This document shows positions 1 to 9,653 of a stretch of 59,941 bases of DNA, one piece after another. The stretch covers positions 1 through 59,941 of the forward strand of contig NZ_VNIM01000015.1 of the NCBI RefSeq assembly GCF_007785815.1, given 5' to 3'. Source of the stretch: Alterirhizorhabdus solaris (GTDB lineage Bacteria; Pseudomonadota; Alphaproteobacteria; Sphingomonadales; Sphingomonadaceae). Under the pieces are notes generated by a model that was given only the letters and a program-made list of their open reading frames with translations, did not search any database and was not told the origin of the DNA. Positions within the stretch are counted from its first letter, which is position 1. The number at the start of each line of letters is the position of its first letter. A program made the translations under genes and the position numbers.

Positions 1-50
1 AGAACCCGTTCACATACCTCACACCGGAAATATCCCGGTCATAACCTCGG

Positions 51-1754
<1,704 letters not shown>

Positions 1755-1888
1755 TGTAATTCTCCTGTGAGTTCTGTGCGAACGCTGGTTCTCCACCGCG
1801 TCGCGACATTCTCCTCGCCGCGCAGGTCTGCGACATGATTTCCTCCCTGATCACCGCATCGATCCCACCGGAGACGCAGACTGTAGGG

Positions 1889-2053
1889 TCACTCAATACT
1901 CGCACCGCCCGGCGGCCCAAGTCCCGTCCTGGCGCGATGGGCCTCGCTCGCCGCCTGTCTGGCGAGCAAACGCACCATATCCGCCAAGGCGCGCGCGAAC
2001 ACGTCGTCGGCGGGGTCCGGCGCCTGGGCTGGCAGAGGAGTGGCGGGCTTCAT
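1889..2053 (-). CDS. Small hypothetical protein upstream of the recombinase
   Basis: A 54-codon frame begins ATGAAGCCC and encodes a proline-rich start followed by an amphipathic helix (DDVFARALADMVRLLARQ). It lies on the recombinase strand about 135 bases upstream and could be its first operon gene or a small accessory factor. No clear ribosome-binding site precedes it. An overlapping frame starting at 2062 is less protein-like. The rest of 1755-2116 shows nothing recognisable. Confidence 0.35.
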   Translation of the reverse strand: MKPATPLPAQAPDPADDVFARALADMVRLLARQAASEAHRARTGLGPPGGASIE

Positions 2054-2116
2054 CCGCCATGACGTGCCTGCTCTGTTTCATGCGGAATTGGGTATGCTGG
2101 AAATTCCAGCGCCGTC

Positions 2117-2854
2117 TCATGCGAAGATGTCGGCGGGATCGATCATCAGCGCCCTGACGGCCGGGCCGGGGCAGGACACGGCAAACGCATCGAGCGTTCT
2201 CTGCACCAACTGAAAACTCGAACGCTTTTCGACATCCAGATCCCCCGCCGTGCGTTCGCTATTATTGTCAGGTTTGCCCATCCGGCGAAGCCCTTCGGTC
2301 ACCCATTTCGGCGCCATGGGTTTGTAGACGCCGTCGATACTCCTGGCGAAACTTGGCAGTGCGTCGGTAGCCGAGGGAAGCGTCGAACCGGTTTCGACCG
2401 CCTGCATGCATGCCTCGATCCGGGTTCGTGCTTCCACCAGCCACACCGCGACGATCACGCTCCCCTGACTGGCGGAGACGCCGATTCGATCCTCTACGAA
2501 GCTCCGCCGTCCCAGCCCCTGGGCCGCGAGGTCGGCGTTGCTCGTTGCGGCCAGGGGCTCGAGCCTGGCTGTCAGCCATTGATCGATGGAATATCGCGCC
2601 TTGCGCAGCGCCTCGGCGCCGATCATTGGGCCGAACGCCTGATGTGCCGCCGCGCCGGCGACCCTTGAAAGGAAGGCGCTGTTGAGCAACGAGGGTGGCG
2701 CGTTCGGTCCCACCCACCGGGCATTGGGATATGCCCCTTCGGGTACGTCGATCTGGAGCAGGGCGATGACGTCTCGTGACGGCATGACGAACTGGTCCAT
2801 CAGAACTCGTTTCTGATACACGGTTTCCACCTCGAAGTGGAAATGGTCGCCCAT
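2117..2854 (-). CDS. Hypothetical protein, unknown family
   Basis: The frame is open far upstream, but everything before MGDHFHFEVETVYQ lies opposite the better gene at 2999-3736, so ATG 2854 is chosen (245 residues). I do not recognise the family. The protein has mixed helix and strand character, no signal peptide, no membrane segment and few cysteines. The second half (VIVAVWLVEARTRIEACMQA) looks like a compact helical core. It is divergent from the 2999-4556 pair across 144 bp, suggesting shared control. No strong ribosome-binding site is seen. Confidence 0.55.
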   Translation of the reverse strand: MGDHFHFEVETVYQKRVLMDQFVMPSRDVIALLQIDVPEGAYPNARWVGPNAPPSLLNSAFLSRVAGAAAHQAFGPMIGAEALRKARYSIDQWLTARLEPLAATSNADLAAQGLGRRSFVEDRIGVSASQGSVIVAVWLVEARTRIEACMQAVETGSTLPSATDALPSFARSIDGVYKPMAPKWVTEGLRRMGKPDNNSERTAGDLDVEKRSSFQLVQRTLDAFAVSCPGPAVRALMIDPADIFA

Positions 2855-2998
2855 CGGCAGGGTACGCCAGCGTCGTATCAGGGCGATCCGCAGGCGCGCG
2901 CGCAGCGCGCACATAAGCAGCGCGTGGGTGAGCGACGTATCTCTTATGAAGACGGAACGCCATCGCGGGAGCGAGTTGGCGCCGTTCTTACGGCGCGG

Positions 2999-3736
2999 AT
3001 GTCGACCTCGATGAGTGCAGGTAAGCGAACGCCGGTGCTCGGCGATCACAAGCGCGTCAAATCGAAGCTCGTGACGCCGTTGAACGATATGTTCGGACCC
3101 ATGTACGAGGTGTCGTGGATCAATATGATGATCCCGGAGCTGCTCTGGGTTGCGCTCGTGCAGGACGCTTGGGGTCCGCGTCGAGGCGTCGAGATCATAA
3201 CCGCCTTCACGCGCGATGTCCGCGCTAGCGAGGCGACGCGCGGCCGTACGATCTGGGCGGCAGCGGGCAAGTTCGGCGCGCTGCCGACCGGTGCTCTGGC
3301 AAACATCGTGAAGGATCGGCCCTACCGGAATGATTTGTGCGCTCCCCTGGAGCCGCTCCACGCGCACTATCCCGACCATCCGATGCGCGAGCTGGTCGCC
3401 GCCGACGGAACGTCGACGTCTCGGGACTTGGAAGGGCTCAAGGGTATGGTCAGCGATCTCTTCGATCGTGCATCAACCAGCGCGACGTTAACTCAGGCGA
3501 CTGCGACATGGCTCGCGTTCGATGCTGGCCGACTCAAGGTCTCCACGGGCCTGGCGCTCGCCGACTTTCCGCGAATCGAGGATTATCCCGCCACGGAGCA
3601 GTCGCAGCGTATCGCGGCGTCGATCCGGGCGACGCTCAACAAGATGTTCGGTGACGTCGACCTGATGGCGTCTGGAACCGACTGGCCGGTCGCCTTCTGG
3701 AACCGGGGACTGCAGCTCGAGCCGTGCGAGGATTGA
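2999..3736 (+). CDS. Hypothetical protein paired with a DUF5677-like gene
   Basis: A 245-residue protein; ATG 2999 is chosen because residues coded further upstream are arginine-rich and overlap the divergent gene, and ATG 3011 is an alternative. The family is not recognised. It contains a hydrophobic aromatic stretch (SWINMMIPELLWVALVQD), too interrupted for a clear membrane helix. The GTG start of the next gene follows its TGA by one base, so the two are almost certainly translated together and functionally linked. Confidence 0.72.
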   Translation: MSTSMSAGKRTPVLGDHKRVKSKLVTPLNDMFGPMYEVSWINMMIPELLWVALVQDAWGPRRGVEIITAFTRDVRASEATRGRTIWAAAGKFGALPTGALANIVKDRPYRNDLCAPLEPLHAHYPDHPMRELVAADGTSTSRDLEGLKGMVSDLFDRASTSATLTQATATWLAFDAGRLKVSTGLALADFPRIEDYPATEQSQRIAASIRATLNKMFGDVDLMASGTDWPVAFWNRGLQLEPCED

Positions 3737-3737
3737 A

Positions 3738-4556
3738 GTGACGGAAGAGCTACCGAAGGACGACGACAGCGAGCGCGGCATCGAGCTGTGGCCACTGATC
3801 GAGCGCTACTGCACGGACGTGGACCGTGAGCTTGCGGCACGCTTGGAAGCATGGCCGCCCAATTTTGCTGACATTCATGTTCACGAGGTGATCGGCGGTA
3901 TGCTCGCGCGGCAGGCGACGCTCGCCCAAGATGTCGCGCGCGCACCTGCCCTATGGACCGGACACAGCGCGCCAATTCTGCTGCGCGCGATGGCTGATGC
4001 TTACATCAACATCGCATGGCTGCTGCTTGATCCGGTAGAGCGCTGCCGCAAGTTCATTTTGTTCGGGCTGGGCCAGGCTAAGCTCGAGCTCGAGCATCGC
4101 CGGGGGCAGATCGGTGCGCGGGAGCCGACGCCGGAGGAGACCGCCATACTCGAGGCGGGGCAGAGATGGATCGACGGCCAGCGCATCGGCTGGCTGCTCG
4201 ACGTCGATCTCGGCAAATGGTCGAGCCTCTCAGTTCGTCAAATGGCCGAAGAGGCCGGCTGCATCGATTTCTACAATTATGTCTACACCCCGTTCAGCGC
4301 CTGTGCGCACTCGATGTGGCACCACGTCGCGCGATACAATCTGGTGAAATGCGGAAACCCGCTGCATCGCCATCACCGCCGACCGGTCAGCAAGGCAGCG
4401 ACCCCGGACGTCCATTATCTGACCCTCGCGGCTAAATATTGGCGCAAGACGCTCGACACCTTCGATCGAACGTACGCGCTCACGATCTTAGGATCGTCAT
4501 CTTACGAGACGCTGGTCGATGCCGTCACCGACTGCGTCGATCCCCAGCCGGACTGA
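3738..4556 (+). CDS. DUF5677-like protein
   Basis: This 272-residue, mostly helical protein starts at GTG 3738, one base after the preceding stop. The pattern resembles DUF5677: an RAMADAYINIAWLLLDP helix, then a long charged helix, then a tyrosine-, histidine- and tryptophan-rich helix (YVYTPFSACAHSMWHH). The function of the family is not established. The histidine-rich segment (SMWHHVARYN, HRHHRR) could form a binding or catalytic site, which is inference. Its place in the recombinase-proximal island beside an unknown partner fits a two-gene accessory, possibly defence, cassette. Confidence 0.8.
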   Translation: MTEELPKDDDSERGIELWPLIERYCTDVDRELAARLEAWPPNFADIHVHEVIGGMLARQATLAQDVARAPALWTGHSAPILLRAMADAYINIAWLLLDPVERCRKFILFGLGQAKLELEHRRGQIGAREPTPEETAILEAGQRWIDGQRIGWLLDVDLGKWSSLSVRQMAEEAGCIDFYNYVYTPFSACAHSMWHHVARYNLVKCGNPLHRHHRRPVSKAATPDVHYLTLAAKYWRKTLDTFDRTYALTILGSSSYETLVDAVTDCVDPQPD

Positions 4557-5150
4557 CGTGCGAGCCCAGCGTCTTTACGGTCCCCCGCGCTCTCCAGAAA
4601 TCCTGGTCACGATATAGCAGATCGATCTCACCTCTCGCGCCTCCCCAGCCGGAAAGCCGCCAGTCCGCTACCGGTCCAATCTCGGCCGTAGCATCCAGTC
4701 TTGAGGAACGTCCGCTTCCGAGAATGCGGCGCAGTTGAGCTTCGTGGTCGTCACCGTCAATAACCGTGTCGTCTCTGCCAAGATCGGCAAGCCGGGCGGC
4801 CCGGACATGATTGGTCGCGACTGCGGCTCTACGGTCGGACTCGGCGTGTTGCCGCCAGCTGCGGCCATGTCCAACACGCCCGTTGAAGCAGGTTTGGGGG
4901 CGAGGATCGTGGTCTGGGTAATACGCGGACAGCGGTGGTCGCTTGTGACCAGCGTCGCCTTGGATACGCCAACCGAGAAAAGCAGCGCGCTGATCTCCTG
5001 GATCACCCCCGTCGCATATCGCCAGTCGATCGTGACCGAACGGCCGCGGCGCCGCAGGCGGCGCGGAACCGAACGAATAGCGGTACGCTGATCGTGGGCG
5101 TTGAGCGCCGGTTCCGCGCAGCGGAAGCGGTCAAGCTGCGCGCAAAACCG
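4557..5150. other. Intergenic region without a recognisable gene
   Basis: Open frames on both strands here (for example 4735-5091 plus and 4668-5006 minus) have low-complexity or unnatural composition and match no family I know. A GC-rich inverted repeat (GCGCCG, 4-nt gap, CGGCGC) lies near 5050. The stretch may be decayed mobile-element sequence. Confidence 0.5.
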
Positions 5151-5153
5151 CTA

Positions 5154-5200
5154 CAAAGTAGCATTGTCACTTTGGTCTTGCGCGAACCAAAGTAGCAATG
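5154..5200 (+). promoter_or_regulatory. Operator-like repeats before the MerR-like gene
   Basis: CAAAGTAGCATTG (5154-5166) recurs as CAAAGTAGCAATG (5188-5200), 34 bp apart with one mismatch. Between them ACTTTGG (5169-5175) pairs with CCAAAGT (5187-5193), and CAAAGT (5154-5159) pairs with ACTTTG (5169-5174). Such clustered direct and inverted copies just before a regulator suggest an autoregulatory operator. A poor TTGCGC/TATTTT promoter pair would put the RNA start close to ATG 5213, so a leaderless mRNA is possible. Confidence 0.5.
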
Positions 5201-5212
5201 CTATTTTTAGCT

Positions 5213-5905
5213 ATGGCGTGCGACTTGACAGAACAGAAATACACACAAGGGGACGTCCTCGCCATCACGCGGCTGCGCAAGGATCTGCTGCAAACCTGGA
5301 TCAACCGAAAGGTCGTGGCGCTCGGCGAACAGCATCCCGGCAGCGGGCGGCGGCGGCTCTATTCCGCGATCGATATCGTCAAGCTTGCGCTGATGCGGCG
5401 GATCGCCGATTTCGGGCTCGACCTGTCGATCGGGCGCGATCTCGCCAGCGAAGCCGAGCGGCTGCTGCTCAACGATCGCGGTGTCGAATGGGAACTGCAC
5501 CTCTCGATCAAGAAGCGCGAAGCGACTCATGAGGAGATCAAGGTCGAAATGATCTCGGCCGGGTATTCCACGCTCTCGCTCCATTATATCGCCACGGTCG
5601 GTGACTCCCGCGACATGCGCGTGTCCAACTTCACCGAAACCTTCGAGTCGATGTTCAGCCGCCGAACCAGGGAGTTTCTCGTCGAGGAACGGCCGATCGA
5701 TCCCGATAAGCGCGACGCACTCGCCCGCGCAGGCGTTCACGCCGAGCCGGCGCTGATCTTCCCGTTCGGCGAGATCGTCAACGGCGCGCTGGTCCAGATC
5801 GAAGCGCTCGAACAGGGTCCGCTGCCCGGCGTGATGGATGCGATGATCGAGATCGAGCTCGGCAAACGCACCAAGGCGACACAAGCATCAAGCGATCATG
5901 GCTGA
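5213..5905 (+). CDS. MerR-like helix-turn-helix regulator
   Basis: About 230 residues. The N-terminal part has a MerR-type winged-helix pattern: YTQGDVLAITRLRKDLLQTW, a basic turn GSGRRRLYSAIDIVKLALM, and a following helix. The C-terminal 150 residues are a sensor-like region I do not recognise. ATG 5213 is preferred over ATG 5198 because the latter falls inside the operator-like repeat; neither has a Shine-Dalgarno sequence. It overlaps the next gene by 8 bases and heads an operon with a two-TM protein, an Mrr-like nuclease and a HEPN protein. It probably senses a signal and controls that set. Confidence 0.82.
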   Translation: MACDLTEQKYTQGDVLAITRLRKDLLQTWINRKVVALGEQHPGSGRRRLYSAIDIVKLALMRRIADFGLDLSIGRDLASEAERLLLNDRGVEWELHLSIKKREATHEEIKVEMISAGYSTLSLHYIATVGDSRDMRVSNFTETFESMFSRRTREFLVEERPIDPDKRDALARAGVHAEPALIFPFGEIVNGALVQIEALEQGPLPGVMDAMIEIELGKRTKATQASSDHG

Positions 5906-6287
5906 CGCGCGCGCCCGCGAGCAGCTGCGCCAGGAGCGCGAGGCGTTCGACCGGTCGTGCCGACATAGCGAAGCGTGGTTCAGGTTGCGGCTGGCACTCG
6001 GCTATCTGGGGTTCGGCATCATGCTTGCGATCACGGGCACCGCGGCGTGGGTGCTGTTCCACCCGGAGGCCTATGGGCCGCTGCCGGTCGGCGCGTCGGC
6101 GATCGCGGTCATGACCCAGACACTCGGACTCGGCTTTGCGATTGTGCGGATGGTCCTCCTCCAGCCGCAGGTCGCGAGCCTTACGCCGGCGACGGTTGCC
6201 AGCCGCACGACTCCAACGACGTGCCGCAAGTCCTTCACCGCTGCGATCGCCGCCGCGCCCACGACGATCACGGCTAACGAGGGCTGA
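5898..6287 (+). CDS. Small two-TM membrane protein
   Basis: A 129-residue protein. A charged cytosolic-like N-terminus (residues 1-30) precedes two hydrophobic segments at about 32-54 and 64-87, followed by a threonine- and alanine-rich tail. The start overlaps the end of the MerR-like gene by 8 bases and the next gene begins 4 bases after its stop, so it belongs to the operon. The family is not recognised. With a nuclease and a HEPN protein beside it, a membrane sensor, anchor or effector role is possible but unproven. Confidence 0.75.
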   Translation: MADARAREQLRQEREAFDRSCRHSEAWFRLRLALGYLGFGIMLAITGTAAWVLFHPEAYGPLPVGASAIAVMTQTLGLGFAIVRMVLLQPQVASLTPATVASRTTPTTCRKSFTAAIAAAPTTITANEG

Positions 6288-6291
6288 TCCG

Positions 6292-7299
6292 ATGGGCCAT
6301 ATCATCATGCCGGCCTTCGCGTTTCGTAGTGCGCTCAGCGAGGACAGCGGCGTGCGCTCGGGGTTCGCGCTGAGCGAGGCGGACATGCTCGGGCATCTTC
6401 CGGCCGACCATCACCTGCGCGAATGCCTGATCACCGACGAGGTGCTGCGGCTCGGGTCGGAAGACTATGCTGAAGCGGTCGGCGATCTCCTATTTGCGCT
6501 GGGGGCGACGGCGGAACCTGGCATGCCGACGCTCGGCATGCGCATGATGGCGCTGCTCCAACGCGACTGGCGCTCGCTGTTCCGGCTCGATGAGATGATG
6601 ACCGTCGAGGCGGTCGCGAGCCATTATCTGCGCCTGCGCAACCAGAATGATAGCGAGCAGGCGGCGATCTTCGCCGAGCTCAAGGCCATGGTCGATGACA
6701 AGCCGGGCGTGCTCGAAGCGCTGGTCGAGGCGATGACCCAGCATTTGGCGTTCAACCCCCATTTCACGCGTGACGTTGCCAAGGCCGATATGGTCGCGCT
6801 CAGCGCGCTGTTCGCCAGTGAGCAACTGCCGGCCGACGGCGCGCAGTATTTCGACCAGCGCTTCATCAACTATCTGGGCAGCCAGCCCGAGAAGCTCGGT
6901 GATATCCATTGGCGTCAATTCGAGGGGCTGACCGCCGAGTGGTTCCAGCGCAGCGGCTATGATGTTGAGCTGGGTCCAGGCCGGAATGATGGCAGTGTCG
7001 ATCTGCGGCTGTGGCATCGCGGCGCGCAGCCGGGCGCACCGCCCGCGGTCATCGTCCAGTGCAAGCGGCAGAAGCAGAAGGTCGAACGCGTGGTGGTGAA
7101 AGCGCTCTATGCTGACATGCTCGAAGAGCGCGCAACTGCCGGGCTGGTCGTCACGACGAGCGAAATCAGCCCAGGCGCCGCCAAGGATGTCAGTGCGCGC
7201 GCCTATCCGATCACTACGGCGAACCGCAAACAGGTGCAGGACTGGATCCAGGCCATGCGCAAACCCCATGCCGGAATCGTCAGCGACCTGACTGGCTAA
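6292..7299 (+). CDS. Mrr-like restriction endonuclease-fold protein
   Basis: A 335-residue protein; ATG 6292 (MGHIIMPAF) follows the previous stop by 4 bases, while the longer upstream frame overlaps that gene. The C-terminal third carries the Mrr_cat type of PD-(D/E)xK nuclease: FEGLTAEWFQRSGYDV, Asp237 in GRNDGSVDLRL, and Gln256-x-Lys258 in VIVQCKRQ, followed by the helix region VVVKALYADM. The N-terminal 200 residues are helical and unfamiliar, possibly a target-recognition part. Mrr-type enzymes usually cut modified DNA. Here it is operon-linked to a regulator, a membrane protein and a HEPN protein. Confidence 0.85.
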   Translation: MGHIIMPAFAFRSALSEDSGVRSGFALSEADMLGHLPADHHLRECLITDEVLRLGSEDYAEAVGDLLFALGATAEPGMPTLGMRMMALLQRDWRSLFRLDEMMTVEAVASHYLRLRNQNDSEQAAIFAELKAMVDDKPGVLEALVEAMTQHLAFNPHFTRDVAKADMVALSALFASEQLPADGAQYFDQRFINYLGSQPEKLGDIHWRQFEGLTAEWFQRSGYDVELGPGRNDGSVDLRLWHRGAQPGAPPAVIVQCKRQKQKVERVVVKALYADMLEERATAGLVVTTSEISPGAAKDVSARAYPITTANRKQVQDWIQAMRKPHAGIVSDLTG

Positions 7300-7328
7300 G
7301 CGCCAACGCAAACCAAGGACAGGCTAGG

Positions 7329-7796
7329 ATGCGTCACGACGAAATATCCCAAGAACTGCGCGATCTCGCGTTCGACTTCTTCTACTGGTTTTCGCGCTTC
7401 GAGTTCGCGTTGAAGGAGGCGCCCTATCTCGAGGACGATAAGGTCGATGCACGCGCCATGCCCGGCTGGGGGAAGTTTATCGTCGATTGGCAGGACCGAT
7501 ATACGCTGACTCCTGCAGGCCAGAAGCTGATCGACGCGAAACCGCAGCGGCAGATCGTCGGCCAGAATGGCCTCGACTTCGCCGAAGTTCGCTTCGACGA
7601 CAAACCCAGCGACCTTGTAAAGGTGATCCGGCTCGCCAAGACCGTCCGCAACAACCTGTTCCACGGCGGCAAGCATGGCAGTGCCTATTGGGACGATCCC
7701 GACCGGATGCGCGCGCTGATCCCGATCACCAAAGCCGCGCTCGACGATATCGCGCAGCAGACTTGCCTTGGCGCGGACTACAGCCGCTACTACTGA
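7329..7796 (+). CDS. HEPN-like protein
   Basis: A 155-residue mainly helical protein with the R-x4-H signature of HEPN domains at Arg107-Asn-Asn-Leu-Phe-His112 (VRNNLFHGGKH). Many active HEPN proteins are RNases that act in toxin or abortive-infection systems; others are inactive partners. It starts 29 bases after the Mrr-like gene, on the same strand, and is the last gene of the operon. It is convergent with the VRR-NUC gene at 7860. RNase activity is inferred from the motif only. Confidence 0.75.
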   Translation: MRHDEISQELRDLAFDFFYWFSRFEFALKEAPYLEDDKVDARAMPGWGKFIVDWQDRYTLTPAGQKLIDAKPQRQIVGQNGLDFAEVRFDDKPSDLVKVIRLAKTVRNNLFHGGKHGSAYWDDPDRMRALIPITKAALDDIAQQTCLGADYSRYY

Positions 7797-7859
7797 CGCA
7801 GCCCGCAGAGCGCCGCGCCGACCCAGCACCAAAAATGGCACTCGAATTGCGCGCCGCCG

Positions 7860-9518
7860 TCAGGCGGGCCGCGCCTCGGCGAGCGTCACTTGATAGCCAA
7901 GCGGCTTGAGGATGGTCGCAATCAGCCGCGTCTGGCTGGCGTGCATCGAGTCCGAAGGCGCCTTCACCTCGACGAACCGAACCTCCCTGTCGCGCCAGAG
8001 CGTCAGATCAGGCCAGCCGGCGCGCAGATCATAGGGCGCGTCGGCGAAGAGCCGCGCGATCGCTGCCAGCCGCTCGGTGCCGAGCGCGTCGAACAGGCCG
8101 CTGACATGATGCCAGCGGACTCGCGGATAGAAGGCGGGGGTCTCGCCTGCGGTGGCGGCGATCAGCGCCCAGTTGCGGTTGATTCGTGCGGTCGTTGCTC
8201 GTCCGCAGGCGTCAATCAGCGCGCCGCGGGTGAAGCGATCCTCGTCGAAGGCAACGTTCTGCGCATAGAGCGCTTCGATATAGGTGTCGGCATTGCGCGG
8301 CTGGAGCCGCGCGAAGGACGCGGCCTTGATCAGGGTGAGCATCAGCCCGCCTTCGGCCGCCGCACCCGACCAGCCCTGTGCCACATAGTGGGCAAGTGCT
8401 GCTTCCTCGACGCTCGCCCATGTGTCCTCGGGACCATGCCGCCATAGTTTGGACTCGCCGCAGCGGAGAGCGATCACCTCATGCGCGATCCCGACGCGAC
8501 CGGCCTGCCGCTCAAACTTGCTGAGCTTGCGATCCGGCACAGATCCTGGCGACAGTGCCTTGCGCAATTTGTCCGCCCGCCGTGTCACGCCAACCTGTGG
8601 GTCGAGCGCGAGCGCCTGGTCGTAGGCGATGAGCGCCGCTGCCCGGTCCCCGGTTTCCTCGAGCAATTCACCGCGAACGCGCAAAGCGCGAGCGCGGACA
8701 TGGATGTCGTTATCCTGGGCGGCGCGATCGAGCCCCGCGAGGATCCGCGCAACGAAATCGGCAACGCGCACCTGGCTGGCATCCGCGAGCAGCGATCGGA
8801 TGACGATGAGGTCGCCGGCGGCAACGCGACGTGCCTGCCAGCCTTCGCGGTCGATCATCGTGCCGTCAAAGTGATAGCCCACCCGCTCGACATCGCGTCG
8901 GATCAGATAAACCTGCCGCGCAACCGTGTCGAACTCATAGCCATCAGCCCAGCCGGTCTCAGGCTCCCACCGCGCGATTTCGGCCGCGGTCGTCAGGTCG
9001 AACAGCATGTAGAGGGAGCTATCCGCGCTGCTAGGCGCGTTCGCGGTTTGGCAGATGGCGAACTGGCCGTCGTTCGACAAGCCATTGCTCATCAGGTTGG
9101 CGGCGATGTCGCGCGCCAGGATCGCAGTCCCGTCGCGCCGGAAGGCGACGAACCGCCCCTTGAGTCCTTCGCCCAACATCCAATCGTTGAGGATGAAGGT
9201 GCCGTCGTTCGCGACCTTCCCGTCCTGCGGACGCTCCAACCGGCCTTCACAGATCAAGCGGTCGTGTTCGAGCAAGGCCCAGCGCCCATGCCCCTTGGCG
9301 CGATAGCCCCCAATGGTCCCTTCCGGATTACGATCGGACCAGATCAGCCGAAATTGGCCGTTCGGTGACTTGGCGAACTGTCCAACGAAGTCGATCGCAT
9401 CGATCGTGATCAGCCGTTCGGAGAATTCGTGAACCTGAAGGCGCTCCGGCAAGGCCATCGGCTCTGGCGCAACTTCAGCCTTAGGTGCGCCGAACAGCCG
9501 GTCGAGCAGGCCCTTCAT
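7860..9518 (-). CDS. VRR-NUC domain nuclease with repeat-rich N-terminus
   Basis: A 552-residue protein. The C-terminus is a VRR-NUC type PD-(D/E)xK nuclease: Pro503-Asp504 in AGWPDLTLW, Glu517-Val-Lys519 in VRFVEVKAP, and Gln529 in MHASQ. In other proteins this domain acts as a structure-specific nuclease. Residues 30-240 have beta-propeller-like repeats (FVGQFAKSPNGQFRLIW, FDTVARQVYLIRR), and a TPR-like helix pair (GDRAAALIAYDQALALDPQ) sits near residue 300. It lies 135 bp downstream of the SMC-like ATPase on the same strand, so an ATPase-nuclease pair is likely. GGGAG precedes the ATG. Confidence 0.85.
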   Translation of the reverse strand: MKGLLDRLFGAPKAEVAPEPMALPERLQVHEFSERLITIDAIDFVGQFAKSPNGQFRLIWSDRNPEGTIGGYRAKGHGRWALLEHDRLICEGRLERPQDGKVANDGTFILNDWMLGEGLKGRFVAFRRDGTAILARDIAANLMSNGLSNDGQFAICQTANAPSSADSSLYMLFDLTTAAEIARWEPETGWADGYEFDTVARQVYLIRRDVERVGYHFDGTMIDREGWQARRVAAGDLIVIRSLLADASQVRVADFVARILAGLDRAAQDNDIHVRARALRVRGELLEETGDRAAALIAYDQALALDPQVGVTRRADKLRKALSPGSVPDRKLSKFERQAGRVGIAHEVIALRCGESKLWRHGPEDTWASVEEAALAHYVAQGWSGAAAEGGLMLTLIKAASFARLQPRNADTYIEALYAQNVAFDEDRFTRGALIDACGRATTARINRNWALIAATAGETPAFYPRVRWHHVSGLFDALGTERLAAIARLFADAPYDLRAGWPDLTLWRDREVRFVEVKAPSDSMHASQTRLIATILKPLGYQVTLAEARPA

Positions 9519-9653
9519 AAAGCAACTCTCCCGCTTCCATTACATACTCTAGCATTGCACCATGCTGCAGTATCGCCAGCCTTGATGCCTGGTATATTGA
9601 GTACCCATTGAGGTGCTGGTTGCCGCGCCGCCGCACGGCCTGCTACGGAGCCC

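Noticed and set aside
2855-3379. Long minus-strand extension that would make the gene at 2117 a 420-residue protein
   Set aside because: The extension is arginine-rich, unnatural and lies opposite a better plus-strand gene at 2999-3736; it is a shadow frame.
9550-9566. TAGCATTG near the VRR-NUC start as a second MerR operator
   Set aside because: Only eight bases match the operator at 5159-5166, which can occur by chance, and no paired copy is present.
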